Of a stretch of DNA of 64,000 bases, positions 62,567 through 64,000 are shown in pieces. Every line of letters starts with the position of its first letter. Position 1 is the first letter of the stretch. The stretch covers positions 153,819 through 217,818 of the forward strand of contig NZ_VDES01000003.1 of the NCBI RefSeq assembly GCF_013607875.1, in the 5' to 3' direction. Under the pieces are notes generated by a model. It was not told the origin of the DNA and did not search any database. It saw nothing but the letters and a program-made list of their open reading frames with translations. The position numbers and the translations under genes are program-made. Source of the DNA: Blastomonas ursincola (lineage in GTDB: Bacteria; Pseudomonadota; Alphaproteobacteria; Sphingomonadales; Sphingomonadaceae).

Positions 62567-64000
62567 ATGAACATTGTTTTCGACGCTTCCGCAGACGCTT
62601 ATGCCGTGATCGCCTATCCGGTCGCCAAGGATGAGCTGGCCAGCCTCAACCTGCCGCTCGAATCCGGCAAAGTGGTGATCGATGGCGCGAAAGCGGCGCG
62701 TTTCGAGGGCGGCGCGGGCGAGGTGTTCGACATTTTCGTGGGCGAAGGCGGCAAGACGCTGCGCGTCGCGCTGGTCGGCACTGGCGGTCAGTCGCGCACC
62801 GATCTGGAGCGAGCTGGCGGTCAGCTGGTCGCCAAATATCAGCGCTCGGGCGTGGTCTCGCTCGCCGTCGACATGGGGCTTGGCGCGCTGGGCGGCAATC
62901 GCGAGGGCGCGAGCCAGTTCCTGTTCGGTGCGACGCTGCGCAGCTGGGCGCACGATCATTATCGCACCAAGTTGCCCGCGAAGCAGAAGGTGAGCCTGGG
63001 CGAGATCGGCGTCGTCAATGGGCCAGCGGGCCTTGGTGCGGTGTGGACCGACCAGGCCGCGATTGCCGAGGGCGTCGCCTTCACCCGCGATCTGGTGACC
63101 GAGCCGGCCAATGTCATCTATCCCGAAAGCTTTGTCGAACGCTGCAGGCATCTGGAATCGCTCGGCGTCGAGATCACCGTGCTGGGCCAGGAAGAAATGG
63201 CCAAGCTGGGCATGGGCGCGCTGCTCGGCGTTGCGCAGGGCTCGGTCCGTCCGCCGCGGCTGATCGCGATGCGCTGGAACGGCACCGGCGACGCAAAGGC
63301 CAAGCCGGTGGTTCTGGTCGGCAAGGGCGTGACCTTCGACACCGGCGGCATCTCGATCAAGCCCGCTGCCGGCATGGAAGACATGAAATGGGATATGGGC
63401 GGCGCAGGCGCGGTCGCGGGCACGATGAAGGCGCTCGCCGGACGCAAGGCCAAGGCGCATGTCGTCGGCATTTGTGGGCTGGTCGAGAACATGCCCGACG
63501 GCAATGCCCAGCGCCCCGGCGACGTGGTGACCAGCATGTCGGGCCAGACGATCGAGGTGATCAACACCGACGCCGAAGGCCGTCTGGTGCTGTGCGACGC
63601 GCTGCACTGGGCGCAGGAGAATTACGAGCCCGAGTATATCGTCGATCTCGCGACGCTGACCGGAGCAATCATCATCTCGCTGGCGGACCAGCATGCCGGG
63701 CTGTTCAGCAATGACGATGGCCTTGCCGAAAAGCTGACCGCAGCAGGCAAGCTGGCGGGCGATCCGCTGTGGCGCTTCCCGCTGAGCAGCGCCTATGACA
63801 AGATGATCGACAGCCCGATTGCCGACATGAAGAATGTCGGGGCCAAGGGCGGCGGGTCAATCACGGCGGCGCAGTTCCTCCAGCGCTTCATCAAGCCCGG
63901 TGTCAAATGGGCGCATCTTGACATTGCCGGCATGGTCTGGGCGGACAAACCCGGCCCGGTCTGGGACAAGGGCGCGACCGGTTATGGCGTTCGCCTTCTG
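62567..64000 (+). CDS. pepA: leucyl aminopeptidase (M17), cytosolic; 3' end outside window
   Basis: 478 residues are present and the frame is still open at base 64000. The N-terminal domain is followed by SNEP-like TEPANVIYPESFVE, then metal-binding GKGVTFDTGGISIK, DMKWDMGGAGAVAG and NTDAEGRLVLCDALHW. All catalytic residues visible so far are intact. No signal peptide, so it is the cytosolic counterpart of the exported enzyme at 19955. ATG 62567 is preceded only by weak purines. It hydrolyses N-terminal amino acids in protein turnover. Confidence 0.93.
   Translation, partial: MNIVFDASADAYAVIAYPVAKDELASLNLPLESGKVVIDGAKAARFEGGAGEVFDIFVGEGGKTLRVALVGTGGQSRTDLERAGGQLVAKYQRSGVVSLAVDMGLGALGGNREGASQFLFGATLRSWAHDHYRTKLPAKQKVSLGEIGVVNGPAGLGAVWTDQAAIAEGVAFTRDLVTEPANVIYPESFVERCRHLESLGVEITVLGQEEMAKLGMGALLGVAQGSVRPPRLIAMRWNGTGDAKAKPVVLVGKGVTFDTGGISIKPAAGMEDMKWDMGGAGAVAGTMKALAGRKAKAHVVGICGLVENMPDGNAQRPGDVVTSMSGQTIEVINTDAEGRLVLCDALHWAQENYEPEYIVDLATLTGAIIISLADQHAGLFSNDDGLAEKLTAAGKLAGDPLWRFPLSSAYDKMIDSPIADMKNVGAKGGGSITAAQFLQRFIKPGVKWAHLDIAGMVWADKPGPVWDKGATGYGVRLL

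Overview
The window is high-GC DNA (roughly two thirds G+C by eye) from an alphaproteobacterium, most likely a member of the Sphingomonadaceae (Sphingomonas, Sphingopyxis or Blastomonas type). The evidence is the small SRP RNA followed by dnaX-ybaB, the lon-hup pair, the lptD-surA-pdxA-rsmA block, the methyltransferase/ComF/glutaredoxin/nitrilase/DUF1178 block, a SapC gene, a TonB-dependent receptor and palindromic repeats typical of the group. It looks chromosomal. I see no transposase, phage, integrase, rRNA or CRISPR. Genus is not resolved.

Layout. 1-2.1 kb: end of a TonB receptor, a MarR regulator and a fumarylacetoacetate-hydrolase-family enzyme. 2.2-5.3 kb: three tandem paralogous exported proteins of unknown function. 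5.4-8.8 kb: alpha/beta hydrolase (minus) divergent from two cysteine desulfurases and a 2Fe-2S ferredoxin. 8.9-14.3 kb: SRP RNA, dnaX, ybaB, lon, hup. 14.3-17.6 kb (minus): rRNA methyltransferase, two paralogous lipoproteins and a small lipoprotein with an HExxH motif. 17.7-25.8 kb: tRNA-Tyr, glyoxalase II, thiolase, an exported leucyl aminopeptidase, a TspO-like protein, NADH dehydrogenase II, and pyrB overlapping a pyrC homologue that has lost its catalytic residues. 26-35.5 kb: a plus-strand run (SMP-30 family, DUF2855, HAD phosphatase, exported cyanophycinase-like peptidase, membrane protein, photolyase, serine hydrolase, prolyl-tRNA editing domain, moaA-moaD-moaE). 35.6-43.6 kb: SapC, a D-lactate-dehydrogenase-type flavoenzyme, a DEAD-box helicase, the methyltransferase/ComF/glutaredoxin/nitrilase/DUF1178 group and tRNA-Arg. 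43.7-54.7 kb: an S41 peptidase, then a signalling locus. 54.8-64 kb: a D-aminoacylase-like amidohydrolase, rsmA-pdxA-surA-lptD and the start of a second, cytosolic leucyl aminopeptidase.

The signalling locus (45.4-54.7 kb) is the most interesting part. A soluble globin-coupled chemoreceptor is followed by a CheB without receiver domain, CheD, CheY, CheW, a small helical protein, a stand-alone receiver, a membrane histidine kinase and a FixJ-type regulator. A convergent PAS-GGDEF-EAL gene follows. CheA and CheR are absent from the window, yet the receptor ends in a WxxF-type tail like the CheR/CheB tether. The globin receptor gene and the GGDEF-EAL gene share an almost identically spaced, roughly 36-bp upstream block, which suggests co-regulation of a haem-based input and a c-di-GMP output.

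Other points are the dihydroorotase pseudoenzyme, the three-gene exported paralogue family, the lipoprotein/HExxH operon, and two intergenic palindromic repeats of one family, one of which shows compensatory substitutions.
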